64,000 bases of DNA, from the NCBI GenBank assembly GCA_963853835.1, contig OY970829.1, forward strand, positions 10,646,446 to 10,710,445, given 5' to 3'. Shown piece by piece: positions 23,601-34,200 of the stretch (position 1 is its first letter; each line of letters begins with the position of its first letter). Below the pieces are notes generated by a model. The model saw only the letters and a list, made by a program, of their open reading frames with translations. It did not search any database and was not told the origin of the DNA. This stretch comes from Calendula officinalis. Lineage: Eukaryota; Streptophyta; Magnoliopsida; Asterales; Asteraceae. The position numbers and the translations under genes were made by a program.

Positions 23601-23732
23601 AGATACAATGAGATAGGATGTACCCGAAGCAAGATCGGCAACACAGACATCTTGAAGCAAGTCAGGATCTGCAGAGACAAAGGAAGCCAAAAAGATGGCC
23701 AATATCACTAATCCATACACCCTTGCAGCCAT
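20604..23732 (-). CDS. Germin-like protein (secreted cupin), two exons, complete
   Basis: Exon 1 is 23624-23732 and exon 2 is 20604-21139, with a GT-AG phase-1 intron of 2484 bp. Together they give 645 nt, 214 residues. A signal peptide (residues 1-21, cleavage likely after SFVSA) is followed by DPDLLQDVC, with the conserved cysteine pair C30 and C45 that normally forms a disulfide. Cupin box 1 has H105, H107 and E112 (PPHTHPRATE) and box 2 has H151 (FPRGFIHFQIN), the complete germin metal-ligand set. N-glycosylation sites are likely at N48 and N66. Length and two-exon structure are normal for the family. Germins bind manganese; some are oxalate oxidases or superoxide dismutases in the apoplast, but enzyme activity cannot be read from this sequence. 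The ORF start at 21158 is intronic; the true start is in exon 1. The intron is swollen by a nested transposon. Confidence 0.95.
21140..21977 (-). other. Intron of GLP copy 2, part beside exon 2
   Basis: AT-rich intronic sequence ending (minus strand) in the acceptor ...AAAACAG at 21140. It has no gene and no paired repeat. The remaining original intron is 23070-23623. Confidence 0.7.
21991..23056 (-). mobile_element. SINE-like retroposon in the GLP intron, interrupted by a hAT-like element
   Basis: Flanked by an exact 13-bp duplication gatattagcttct (21978-21990 and 23057-23069). Read on the minus strand, it starts near 23056 with a tRNA-like head (AGCTGGTGTGAGACACTGGG), has a B-box-like GAGTTCGAATCC, and ends in an A run (T run at 21991-21998). 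Minus the 802-bp insertion it is about 265 bp, a normal SINE size. Pol III promoter function is inferred from the A- and B-box resemblance only. Confidence 0.65.
22195..22996. mobile_element. hAT-like non-autonomous DNA transposon nested in the SINE
   Basis: Perfect 12-bp terminal inverted repeats TAGGGGTGAGCA and TGCTCACCCCTA. Subterminal regions are packed with 'ggaaccgg' and 'ccggttcc' motifs in both orientations, as in known hAT-type plant elements that begin yAGGGGTGAGCA. 'ctgcagc' occurs on both flanks but is offset by 4 bp on the right, so the 8-bp target duplication is not clean. No transposase is encoded. Confidence 0.75.
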
Positions 23733-24305
23733 AGCAAATCTTGATCTCTAAATGATTAGAATAAACCCTTTTAAGTTTGTGTTTGAAAAGTGTAGTGATT
23801 ATTACAAAAAAGAGAAGTGGGAAAAGAAATGATGGATTATGTGGTATTTAAAGTGGTGAAGGGAGAAGAGACATTGACAGCAATTTCAGATCGGTAGCTG
23901 GTCCCTTTCAATTGTTTAAAAATTTATGTCTTACTTTAAGGACTTCATTAAATTTTATGTTTGATTTTATAATAATACGTAAATTGCACGATCCTGCACA
24001 TAGATAAGTTTTTTAAATGCTTGCCTTTATTATTTTTCATGTTAAATTTACACTAGACTGAAATGAGACAATTGTAGTGAAATTATTAAGCATATATTTT
24101 AAGTAGCGTATGATTATTCTAAATTTGTTTGTTACCAAGAAAGGTGATATGTCCATTATATTTCTAGAATTTTGGTGAATCAATTTACGTAATTTGTGTT
24201 ATCCATACAAAGAACTAATTGGCAAATTTAAAAAAGAATACCTTTGAAATAAGTATAATTTACAATTTAATAACTATATTCATTTGCATGTTTTTAGGTC
24301 CCTCA
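23733..24305. other. Promoter region and upstream DNA of GLP copy 2
   Basis: Positions 23733-23960 align with the upstream region of GLP copy 1 (150-370), so the duplication included the promoter. The rest is AT-rich without a gene. At 24290-24305, next to the solo LTR, the sequence appears to continue the old Copia gag remnant at 39267. Confidence 0.55.
23845..23852 (-). promoter_or_regulatory. Putative TATA box of GLP copy 2
   Basis: TTTAAATA on the minus strand, 113 bp upstream of the ATG, in the same conserved context as at copy 1 (CACCACTTTAAATACC). Confidence 0.5.
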
Positions 24306-24967
24306 AATGCTGTAACACCGCAATCCTAGAGCCATTTTTTTTAAAGACTTAACGGAAGCGAATGAAAAGACATAAGTCCTAATTATGACAAGCCATAAAA
24401 ACTTTTACATAATAATTAAATATATATATATATATATAACTTTCAAACGGTGTTACTAAAACGAGGCTCGACCCGGTTTACAAAATCAGAGTACGGTCAG
24501 ACTTCCAAAACCCGACTCTAGTCATAGCCCAATCCACAACCTGAAAAAAGTCAACAAATGAGGGATTAGCACAAAGCTAAGTGAATAGATTTAAACAACC
24601 ATTTGCATAACCAAAACAAATTAGAAACAAAGAGAAATCAATCTGGAAACCCGTCCAAACTTCCACAAGCAATTGGACGTTAAGAGAGTATCGGCGGACT
24701 TGCAAAGTACCTACAACTGTTGTTGGCCGAACAACAGTTTACCGATGGCCATTTTACTATTAGCACGGTAGTCCCCCCTGACGGAACACATCCGTAGGAG
24801 TCCGAGCACCCCATCCAATAGTAACGAAGTCTAGCCAAAACCCACTCATAGCTAAACTCTAGAAAAAAATATGTGCACATACTACCATTAACAATCCCAC
24901 AATTAATGGCACCACTGGAAAATCAATAAAAACCAAGAAAAAATGAATTTTCCCAAAACCAGCCAAT

Positions 24968-25136
24968 ATATCGCCGCTAACTTCCAAAGATAGCGCCGCT
25001 ATCTGAAGATAGCGCCGCTATCTGCCAAAAGTTAGCGTCCGCTATCTCAAAGCCAAACGCGATTTCGAGCTTCTGCTCCAATTTTCCAAAAACGATAACA
25101 AGATAGCGCCGCTATCTACAGATAGCGCCGCTATCA
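24968..25136. repeat. Cluster of 'agatagcgccgctatct' palindromes
   Basis: Four nearly identical 17-bp palindromes plus two related copies within about 170 bp of the solo LTR. Such perfect dyads can form small hairpins or bind a dimeric protein. Function unknown. Confidence 0.8.
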
Positions 25137-26853
25137 TCCCCAGACAGTCAGAAATGCTGCAATTTCTCTTATGAACTCCACCATTTCAACCTTTTTGTAC
25201 ATTACACAAAGAAGAAGGTTAATCCACTCACCTTAGCTTCCTTTTAGTGTCGAGCTCAGTAAACTTATATTACTGAGGCTCCTTCTCTTTTACTGTACAA
25301 AACGAACACCGAATTAGTCACCCGAAATCACCAATTTTGCAACAAGTAATATAAGTTCAAGATTTCCTCTTTATACCACAACTTACAATTAATTACTTGC
25401 ATTTCCACATATAACAATTACCAAAGTCTAGAATTCCATCTAGTTAATTCATTATGCATTTCAATCCAATTAACACATATTCGGCCCGAACGGGTCAAAA
25501 TGAAAATAATGAATCGGGAATATAAACAACACTTTCCAATGAGCTATACTACTACTTAACATCAAAATCACATAACTAACATGTTACTTGCATCCACTTC
25601 AAAGTTTAACCAACTTTGACCATATTTAGGTCAAATTGCACAATTTGACAACCAAACGGGTCAAGACCCGAAACTAACACAATCATACTTCCAATTAATC
25701 AAGTAACACATTTATGACATGAAATTGATAGTTTCAAGTTTACAAGTCATCCAAGACTAAAGTCAACTTTCAGGTTTGACCAAAGTCAACAATTCAAGAA
25801 TTTAGCTAGCTTTCTAGAAAACGGCTCAAAACCACAAACTACCATTTAAGACATGTTAATATACTTTATAAAAACTCTTATATGATCAACTTATTGAACT
25901 ACAATAATGCCTAACAATTTCCAAGTTAAAGTCTCATTTTACCAATTTGACTAGTTCATGACTTTTACCTAAAAATCATCCAAACACTACCATATAATGA
26001 TCAATTCATCAATTAACACTTTCATAAACATACTAATTACATTTTAATTCCAACTAAACATTCAAAGTATAAGTCAAATGTTAAAAATATGCATTTAGTC
26101 AAGTTTCATCATGTAAGGCCCAAACGGGTCAAAATCGTTTTATTAAATTCCAATGTTTACAAACACATAATTATCCTTTCATCAAGTATACAATTACCAT
26201 ATAATAACCAACTTCATGTTAATTAGTTCTACTTTGAAACACCCAAAATAATCAATACAAGTTTGACCTAAAAAGATGCATTTGACCACCTGTTACTAAC
26301 TCAGAATTCTGAGTACTGTTATAACCTTATCAGTTCATGAAATTATGATATAAATAAAGTAGACTCTTAGACCTTCGAAACGACTGGTCGCACGCCCAAA
26401 ACGGAGTTACGGTCGATTTTATATGATTTTTGCAAGATCATCAAAATTCTGAGAAAAAGCTGTTAAAATTTCACCTACGGACATTTTCAACAAAAATCAT
26501 CCAAACACTATGATTATCATCTAAATTTCACCAATTTAACTCATAATTAGATATAAACAACTAATATCAATTCTAATATGTTATTTAACCCAAGTAAACA
26601 TATAAAACACCAAAACTTCATAAATTCAAGAACTAATTAAAATCTCCTCTTCTTCCTTCAACCCCATTGATGGAGCTTTCAAGAAAGTTTCTCCAAATAA
26701 GTTATAACTATCAATGTTACACATAATACTTGCAAGAACTCAAATAAACACCAAAACATCTAACAATTTCAAATTCTAAGCAAGATTCGTCAAGAACTCC
26801 ATAAAAAAAACATTTAACACAAAAATCCTAGTTCATCCATTCATCAAGAACTA

Positions 26854-27180
26854 CTAGCAGGGTACCCGCGCAATGCGGCGGCGGGTACCCAGAAATCATA
26901 TTTCGTGGCGAGCAAGTGTTGTTCGTTTACAAGGTAATAATTGTTGCTAGAAATAAATAATTAAACGGAAATGTGGAATTTGTTAAGAGTTGATGATTTA
27001 CAGCGTCGTATATTTAATGTCATTGGGTAAAATGGTTTTCGAGTAATAGACTTTTGTTATTAAGTGTGGTGGTGTTACCAAAGTGTAATGTATAGCAAGT
27101 GGTTAACACATAGTGATAAGTTAGGAGAGATCTTGGGTTCGAATCTTATTAGCTGCGATTTTTTTTTTTTAAGTTAGAGA
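26854..27180 (-). mobile_element. Helitron-like element (family 2, copy 2), 5' end uncertain
   Basis: The minus-strand 3' end has GGGTACCCGCC...GCGGGTACCC, then TGCTAG|T, matching the copy at 7821. Adjacent coding-like sequence EQHLLATK resembles REHLVADK in that copy. The 5' end may be TCTCTAACTTAAAA at 27180, but the preceding base is T, so this boundary is a guess. Confidence 0.4.
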
Positions 27181-27813
27181 ACTAACTAACAAAAGTGGAA
27201 AGGTCCTTAAAATCAAGTTTAAGGAGCTCCTTAAACTTGCCTAATGGGGTAGGCCTAAATGCTTTATATAGTAGTAAGATAAACCCTAGCTTTTTAAAAG
27301 GAAATCATACCTTAAACTTGTATAGATTCGAAATCACAAAGAGAGGAGGCAAGAAATCCAAGCAAAATCTTCAATTTTAACAAAACACCATCAAAAGTGA
27401 GTTTGTGTGTGTGTGTGTCGAATTATGCAGGTAAAAACAAGTGAGTCACACTTCTAAATCACACTCTATACCACACGTGTCCTCCACAAGCCCAAAAATC
27501 TGATTTTTCACTTAACACAGTATATTACTGAAAGTCTAGTTCGCAGTTAATTAATTTAAACCTAACTAACTCCAATTTTAACAACGAATATATTTTTGGA
27601 ACCTTGGTTCAAAAGTGAACCCAAATATATAAAAATCATTTTAATATTTAAATATCTCAGTATTTGCTAAATTTTAACTCCATGGTTAAAATTACAATTA
27701 AATATAATTAAATCAATTAAATTATATAAAACAATAAACATATAAATTACTTATCGAAAGTAATTAAAAATTCTAGACCGGGTCTCGGGATGTTACAAAT
27801 GCTCTTTGCTTTG

Positions 27814-28101
27814 TGATAGGGACTTGGATGGTTATTAAATAATATATAACTAGAGGGGTCAAAAGAGTAAATTAGCTAAAGTTGTTAGAGTGCTTACAAT
27901 TAGGGAACGAGAGTTGAGAGATGAGTGAGGTTTTGATTATTACGTATTATTCTCCTGTAGAGTTTGGCTCTTAGCCCTAGGGTTTTAAGAGAGGGATTAT
28001 CCCAGGACTAATCTACCAATTGTGATGGATTAGGGTTTATCAATTGTTTAATTGCTGTTTTCTTGTTTAATTTCTGTTCTTCAATTTCACGTTCTTCATC
28101 A
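27814..28101 (+). repeat. 5' LTR of the Gypsy-like element
   Basis: Contains a 40-bp segment (about 27999-28038) absent from the 3' LTR. The segment is bounded by short 'aggg' repeats, consistent with a slippage deletion in the other copy. Confidence 0.9.
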
Positions 28102-28585
28102 TTGGTCCGACCTGCCCTGACCTGCCGATCTGAAATTCGATTTTGTTCCTTGTTTATGACGATTCGTGATTTCAGTTCCTGAACGCTGATTTGGAACGTC
28201 AATTTCACGATTAGCTTTTTTTATCGCCGACATCACGATTCGCTGGTACGATTTCAATTTTACGTTCTGACATTTAATTGCCGGTACGATTTCAATTTCA
28301 CCATTTGTATAATTGGAAATCTGATTTTTATTCACGATTTGGAAACCTTCTGTATCGAAAACACGATTTCAATTTCTGATTTCAATCGTGGTTCGTTTTC
28401 ACGTCCGTCTTCAATATCGATTTAGCAGTTAATCACTTAATCATCAGTGAAAAGAAGATCGACTCAATCTCTAAAATCACTTTCCAAAATCACAGCTCCT
28501 AACATTCATTATCTGCTATTTCAATAGTTGATCGTTTAAAGAGTTTTTTTGCTGTGAGTTCAATACCTGTTTCAATTGCATCTCT

Positions 28586-29578
28586 ATGGAAACACGTTCT
28601 ATACAATCTAGATTGGAGCACCACGAGTTCATGAAGAGATGGGAAGCAGATCGAATTGAAGAACGCAAGTTTCGTAAAATAATGATAGAGTGGATGAAAG
28701 AACAAGATCCACAATTCTTCAAATCAGAGGAGAAATTACCTGAATTCTGTGGTTTCGATCCACAAGGATGGCTGCAAAAGGCGATTCTCTATTTCGAATT
28801 TAATGCCACTCCGGCAGATTCACGCATTCGATTAGCTCAGATGAGCATGACCAGCGTCGCAACCATTTGGTTTTCAATCGTGAAGGAAGTTTACGATCCT
28901 TTGTCGTGGGATCAATTTCAATCTGAGTTATTGCAACGATTTAGCGGTGTCGATGTGCAAAATCCATATGAACAACTAGCTACTATGAAACAAGTGACAA
29001 AAGTGACGTTACCCGAGCTCGAGGACCGTCCCACTTCAGTTGGGTTGTTTGATGGAAGTCTAGAACGTAATTCGGATGGCAGTCAACTTCAGCTAGAAAA
29101 ATCAGGAATTGAAAGACCTAAATGTAGCATTACACTTGTTGAAGTAGGATTTCAAGCATTTGATGAAAGTTTATGTGTTCAACAAAAGCTCAATGTATTA
29201 AATAGAAATGCAATTGTAAGAACTGAAAATTTTGAGATTCGTGCAGATGTTGAGCCAAATGTTTATGAGATTAGAAATGAAAAGGTTCTTGCTAAATATA
29301 TGGTCAAGAACAAAGGATTCTTGCTTTTAGGTCCTTATGAAATTCCTGTTCAAATAAGCCAAATGAAAGATAAAATGTATTCATTACTTGGAGCATGTAA
29401 AGAGCTATCTAGAGCAGAAGCAATTATGGCTAATCCCCCAACATATCGACATACACATGTTGGAAATTATTCAGATGAAATGAGCCACCAAAAGACATAT
29501 TATCTGCCGAGAATTTATTCAATTTGTTTCGAATTTTGGGATGCACACCAACTACTTGATACACTAAATTTTATGTAA
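28586..29578 (+). CDS. Gypsy gag N-terminus fused to an unidentified sequence
   Basis: Residues about 1-135 match plant Ty3/Gypsy Gag: a charged N-terminus, then LPEFCGFDPQGWLQKAIL, RIRLAQMSMTS...W and LLQRFSGVDVQNPYEQLATM. From about residue 138 the protein diverges into a segment I do not recognise (KGFLLLGPYEIPVQISQMKD, SRAEAIMANPPTYRH), where zinc knuckle and protease would be expected. The frame is open for 330 codons. Past the stop, coding-like sequence resumes (LVTLPVFYDHEHLKPH) up to element B and seems to continue beyond it near 38829 (ALNEVRKLWMIPW). The downstream part may be captured host sequence or a rearranged element. Gag should form particles around element RNA; function of the rest is unknown. 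Confidence 0.65.
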   Translation: METRSIQSRLEHHEFMKRWEADRIEERKFRKIMIEWMKEQDPQFFKSEEKLPEFCGFDPQGWLQKAILYFEFNATPADSRIRLAQMSMTSVATIWFSIVKEVYDPLSWDQFQSELLQRFSGVDVQNPYEQLATMKQVTKVTLPELEDRPTSVGLFDGSLERNSDGSQLQLEKSGIERPKCSITLVEVGFQAFDESLCVQQKLNVLNRNAIVRTENFEIRADVEPNVYEIRNEKVLAKYMVKNKGFLLLGPYEIPVQISQMKDKMYSLLGACKELSRAEAIMANPPTYRHTHVGNYSDEMSHQKTYYLPRIYSICFEFWDAHQLLDTLNFM

Positions 29579-29716
29579 CTACGTATGCTATATGGGGTGG
29601 TCAGCCACTCAAAACCCTAGATTACACGAAGTTCTTGGTTACTTTGCCTGTCTTTTATGACCACGAGCATCTCAAACCCCATAAACCACCAGATCTTCAA
29701 ATTGGAGCAGCATGTA

Positions 29717-30023
29717 TGTTAGGTACTAGATATGTTGTAATAGATAGTCTAGAGGGTAATAGTGTAACAATGTATAGATGTTAGGTTTTATTACCAAAAT
29801 GGTCCTAACTAACCAAGAATTGAGCCATGGTATAAATACCAAAGTGTAAGGCTCAATTCTTTAAACTTTTGCAATTAATCAAATCTTCATTTCCAGCAAT
29901 TGTTCTCTCTACCATCTCTCTACTTTCTCTCTCTAAAAGCCCTAATCTCCATCTTCACTTTTCTCGCCAAAATCATCATCAAACATCATAATATGGATTG
30001 AATCAGTGTTATTGTGCTTTTCA
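29717..30023 (+). repeat. 5' LTR of element B
   Basis: TGTTAGGTACTAG...GTGCTTTTCA. Pyrimidine-rich near its 3' end ('ctctctaccatctctctac'). Two differences from the 3' LTR, at 'ctagaggg/ctaggggg' and 'ctcgcc/ctcacc'. Confidence 0.95.
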
Positions 30024-30025
30024 AT

Positions 30026-30037
30026 TGGTATCAGAGC
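30026..30037 (+). other. Primer-binding site (tRNA-Met) of element B
   Basis: TGGTATCAGAGC two bases after the 5' LTR, identical to the primer site of element A. Confidence 0.93.
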
Positions 30038-30500
30038 ATAATTTCATCTTGAAAACGATCCAAATCCATCAATTGGTGTTAAAATCAGAAGAATCAGTGG
30101 GTTTTTGAAGGTTTTTGAAGAAAAAGGGGTTTAAGATCAAAAATCGGATTTAAGGTACTATTTCTTGTTATTATGGATTGAATTGCTTCCTTTTATTGTT
30201 ATATTAAGCTTAGAATCAAGCTAGGATCGAATCTAATCCATACTGATGAAGAATTAAGAGTTTTAGGAAAAACCATTAAAGCTTCAAAAACCCTCTAAAT
30301 TCAAATTTTCGAATAGATCTACGTTGTTTTTGAGTAATATAGTAGTAATGGATTGAAGGAAATAGTATTTGGGTCATTTTGCAAAAAGAATCGAAGATTT
30401 TGGCTAAGAAACGACCATTTTAGGATCAAATTAGTGGGTTTTTCTGTTCTGTTCGTCACTGTTCTGCCAAGAAAGACTTCGGCCCGAGAACAGTAACAAG

Positions 30501-30772
30501 TTCGGCCCGAACTTCAACCCAAAGTTCGGCCCGAACTTCAACCCCAAGTTCGGCCCGAACTTCAACCCAAACTTCGGCCCGAACTTCAACCCCAAGTTCG
30601 GCCCGAACTTCAACCCGAACTTCGGCCCGAACTTCAACCCGAACTTCGGCCCGAACTTCAACCCGAACTTCGGCCCGAACTTCAACCCGAACTTCGGCCC
30701 GAACTTCAATCAATCCTCGGCCCGAACTTCTACACAACTTCGGCCCGAACTTCTACGCAACTTCGGCCCGAA
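30501..30772. repeat. Tandem array of a 24-bp unit in the element B leader
   Basis: About ten 24-bp units of type ttcggcccgaacttcaaccc(g/c)aac, followed by three degenerate ones. 'ttcggcccgaa' is nearly self-complementary, so the leader RNA could form repeated small hairpins. The array makes overlapping artefact ORFs on both strands. Confidence 0.95.
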
Positions 30773-31221
30773 CTCTTTCTACACTCGCGTGACAAAAGGG
30801 GCTGTACTGTAACGGTCATAACTTTCAGCTCGGGTGTCCGTTTCGAGCCCACGAGTAACCAAATTGAAGCTAAAGACGAAAGCTACGACGTGATAAACCG
30901 CCATTGGCGGTTTACCCAACTTTCCGGCCCAAAAACGCTTGTTTCGATCGCTTAATTTGCGTTTTTGTGATTTTTCGGTCAATTTCCAAACTTCGTTTAG
31001 CCCCAGTTTCTAACCCGATCGTCGTTTTTCCCTAATTCGAAAATCTTAGGCACATTTAAAGTGTACTTTATCATCTGGAATAATCATTTTATGATTTCGG
31101 TAATTTTGAATTTTTGAAGACCAATCCACTGTCTACATCACATATTCTATTCCAGAACCTTCTCATACTTAAAATTTTCTTTACCCCGTTTCAATCAAAA
31201 TTCCCGTGAATTGTTCTTAAC

Positions 31222-34200
31222 ATGACTACCAAAGAAACATTGTCTGCCGGGTCGAATGCCCAGGAGGATAAACAGTGCATTGCCAACCTGGCATTCATGG
31301 CAATACCAAATGAGGCTACAGCTGTGTTAGGCATTCCAAAAGATGATGAAAATGAGGTACTCTCTTTCTCCTTTGACTCTTTATTAACTGATTCAGACAC
31401 TGATGAATCAGAGAATTCCTTGTTTAATGAAAAACTTTTTCTTAAAATTGATGAGAAATCACAACTGACAAAACAAATTACTTCTTTAGAATCCGAAAAG
31501 GAACAACTTTTAAATAATTTAAGTGATTTAAGTCAATGTTCTCTTCAAATAACTCAAGTTAACAAGGAATTACAAAATCAGTTGTCTACGTCAAAATCTT
31601 CTTTTCAATTTAAGATTTCTGAATTACAAGAAAGTTTACAAAAACAAGTAAACACAACTAATGAATCAAATACGCAAATCTCTAAATTAAAAGAAGAAAA
31701 TTTAACCTTTCGTCGTCAACTTGAAACTCTTGTTCCTCAAGTCAATCAAAATAACCTTTCAAATCAAAAAACACAAGAGTTACAACAACAGTTGTCATCG
31801 TTTCATGCTGCTCACACCAGTGAGGTCAATCGTCTAAATCACATTATTAATACAAAAAACCTTGAAATTTCTAACCTAAAAACCATGAAAACGGTGTCGA
31901 GTGATAAAGACGACTCCAAGCAGCTGATAAATGACTTGGCGAATCAACTAAATCGACAACAAACATGGATGAAGTCCGCAGACATCAAGATAAAAGACTA
32001 CCAAGAACAGTTGAAGACGGCTGACATCGAAATTCAAAAATTGAATGAACAAATCAAAAACATAACAAACGATTTTAAAAAGGAAATCGATGAACAATCA
32101 GCAACCATACACAGTCTTACTGTCAAGAAAGAAAATGCTGAAGAACACATCTCAAAACTGGAGCAGACGATTGTGAAAGCTGGTCACACTGAACAAACGA
32201 TAAAATTAAACCAGCCAAAAGAGTTCAGATCGTTCAAGTCAAAAGTGGGTCTCGGAGCTGAGAATACCCGTCCTCTGGAAAAAGCTGCTGATGTTCTTCC
32301 AACATTATACAACTATGATTACATGAACTTGGGAATCTGGCAAAGCTTTCTTCATATGCCGGAAGAAGAAGTCTCGTTCTCCATCAACTACCCGATTCAT
32401 TCTCATGTTCTCCAACGCCATCCTCTTTATTACTCGATAAATGCCAGACCATCAGTTCCAGCGGTGTACGTACAACAGTTCTTCGTTAACCTAACACTGG
32501 TGACATCAACAACCCCACACCGCTTCGAAACTATTATTGATGAACAACCAATTCAATTCACAAAAGATGATCTTTATGACATCTTCCGTTTACCTCGTGC
32601 CGATTCAAGACCACCACTCACCACCTTTGAACCTCCGCTGCCATTCCAGCAAGTGTATTACGGGATACACGATCTTGGTCTTCTCCTTCCTCGGGAAACT
32701 ATTGACTTAAGAGAACTCAAAAAGAAAAATATGGCAAGAAGCTGGTCACATATCTTCACAATCTTCAACCGTTGCATGACAGCAAAGAAAGGTGGTCACG
32801 ACAGGGCCTCAAAAGAAGTTCACCATGCCTATCATGCCATGTGCTACAACCGCCACTTTGACTATGCTGCCTACTTGTGGGAAGAATTCAAGCTCTCCAA
32901 ATCAAAGGAACCGGCATTTCTGCCATACCCGAGGTTCTGGGCAATTATGATAGAACATTTCATGGAGAGATACCAAAACATTCATACCAGAGATGTTGCA
33001 CGAAGATTCATACCATCGAGCGTTAATTTTCTAAGGGGCAACAGTGGTACAACTGAAGTCAATGAGGCCGCAATCCCACTACCACTCCTTAAAATCGCAA
33101 ACTTCAATCTTGATAGTGTGAACCAATACCGGGCTCTTCATTATCCTGACTGGACACCTGAAGGAGCACCTTCTGCTCCAGCTCAACCAGCTGCTCCTGC
33201 ACAACAAGCTGCCCCAGTACAACAACCACCAACTCAACCACACCAACCACAACCTCAACCACGTCCTAGACGTAGACAGGCTGAACAGCAACAACCACCG
33301 GCTCACCAACGTGCTAAACGACCTCGAATTTTTTCCAGCGGTGCCTCAGGAAGTGGGTCGGTTGCCACTACATCCTCTGAACAAGTTCTACCTCCACCTA
33401 CTCGACCCATCATACGACAACCACAACAACCAGCTGAACCGTCCTCTTCTTCATCATCAACAGACTCAGCTGCAACGATATCTGATCGACCAGGTTCACC
33501 ACCATCACCACACGGTCCACCTTCACCACCACAACAAGGTCCACCTTCACCACCACAACAAGATCCATCTTCACCACCACCACAAGGATCCCCAAACCCC
33601 TTTGATGATCCTATCTTCACGGATCCCTCTCCACCACACACCCAACAACCAATCACATCAACAATTCCAACAACCACAACATCCGATCCTCCTATCTCAT
33701 CCACCATCCCAACTACCACAACAACAGTCCCCCCACTATCATCCACAATTCCAGCCTCCACAATCACTTCTCCACCAGTTACAACAACAATCCCACCAGT
33801 CACTACTACACTCTCACCAGTCACAACCACCATACCACCAGTCACAACCACAATACCACCAGTCACTACTACACTCTCACCAGTCACAACCACCATACCA
33901 CCAGTCACAACCACAATTCCATCTGTAACCACCACAACTTCACCGTTTATAACAACAACACCTCCAATCGACACATCACTTCCCTCATTCTACACAAGTG
34001 GTACTGCCTCGAGGGTCGATACAACTCCTCCTGCAACAGTTGTAATGACTCTCCCTCAACAGTCTACATCATCCGAGGCTACCACTACCACAACAACTGA
34101 AATGCCAAATCCAGAAATGCAGATCATCCCTCATCTCACCTCCACAATCCAATCACTCAGTACGAGGTTGGAAAACCTTGAGGGTAGGCTGGCAACTGTT

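Larger units (their letters stand above)
24311..27797. mobile_element. Probable solo LTR of a large retrotransposon, 3.5 kb
   Basis: Begins TGTAACACCG and ends GGATGTTACA (TG...CA with short inverted ends) and has an exact 5-bp duplication AATGC (24306-24310 and 27798-27802). No internal coding region, primer site or second LTR is present, so recombination to a solo LTR is the simplest reading. It contains clustered palindromes near 25 kb and a Helitron-like 3' end at 26854. A non-coding LTR-like element of another class is possible. Confidence 0.6.

Noticed and set aside
30431..30737. Two repetitive minus-strand ORFs (KFGP and VRAE repeats)
   Set aside because: Translations of the 24-bp tandem array; not coding.
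30501..30772. CRISPR-like regular repeat
   Set aside because: Units are contiguous with no unique spacers, in a plant retrotransposon leader; it is a minisatellite.
33303..33974. Minus-strand ORF of Val/Gly/Thr repeats (223 codons)
   Set aside because: It is the antisense shadow of the Pro/Thr-rich repeat of the element B ORF; composition follows the repeat and no domain is seen.
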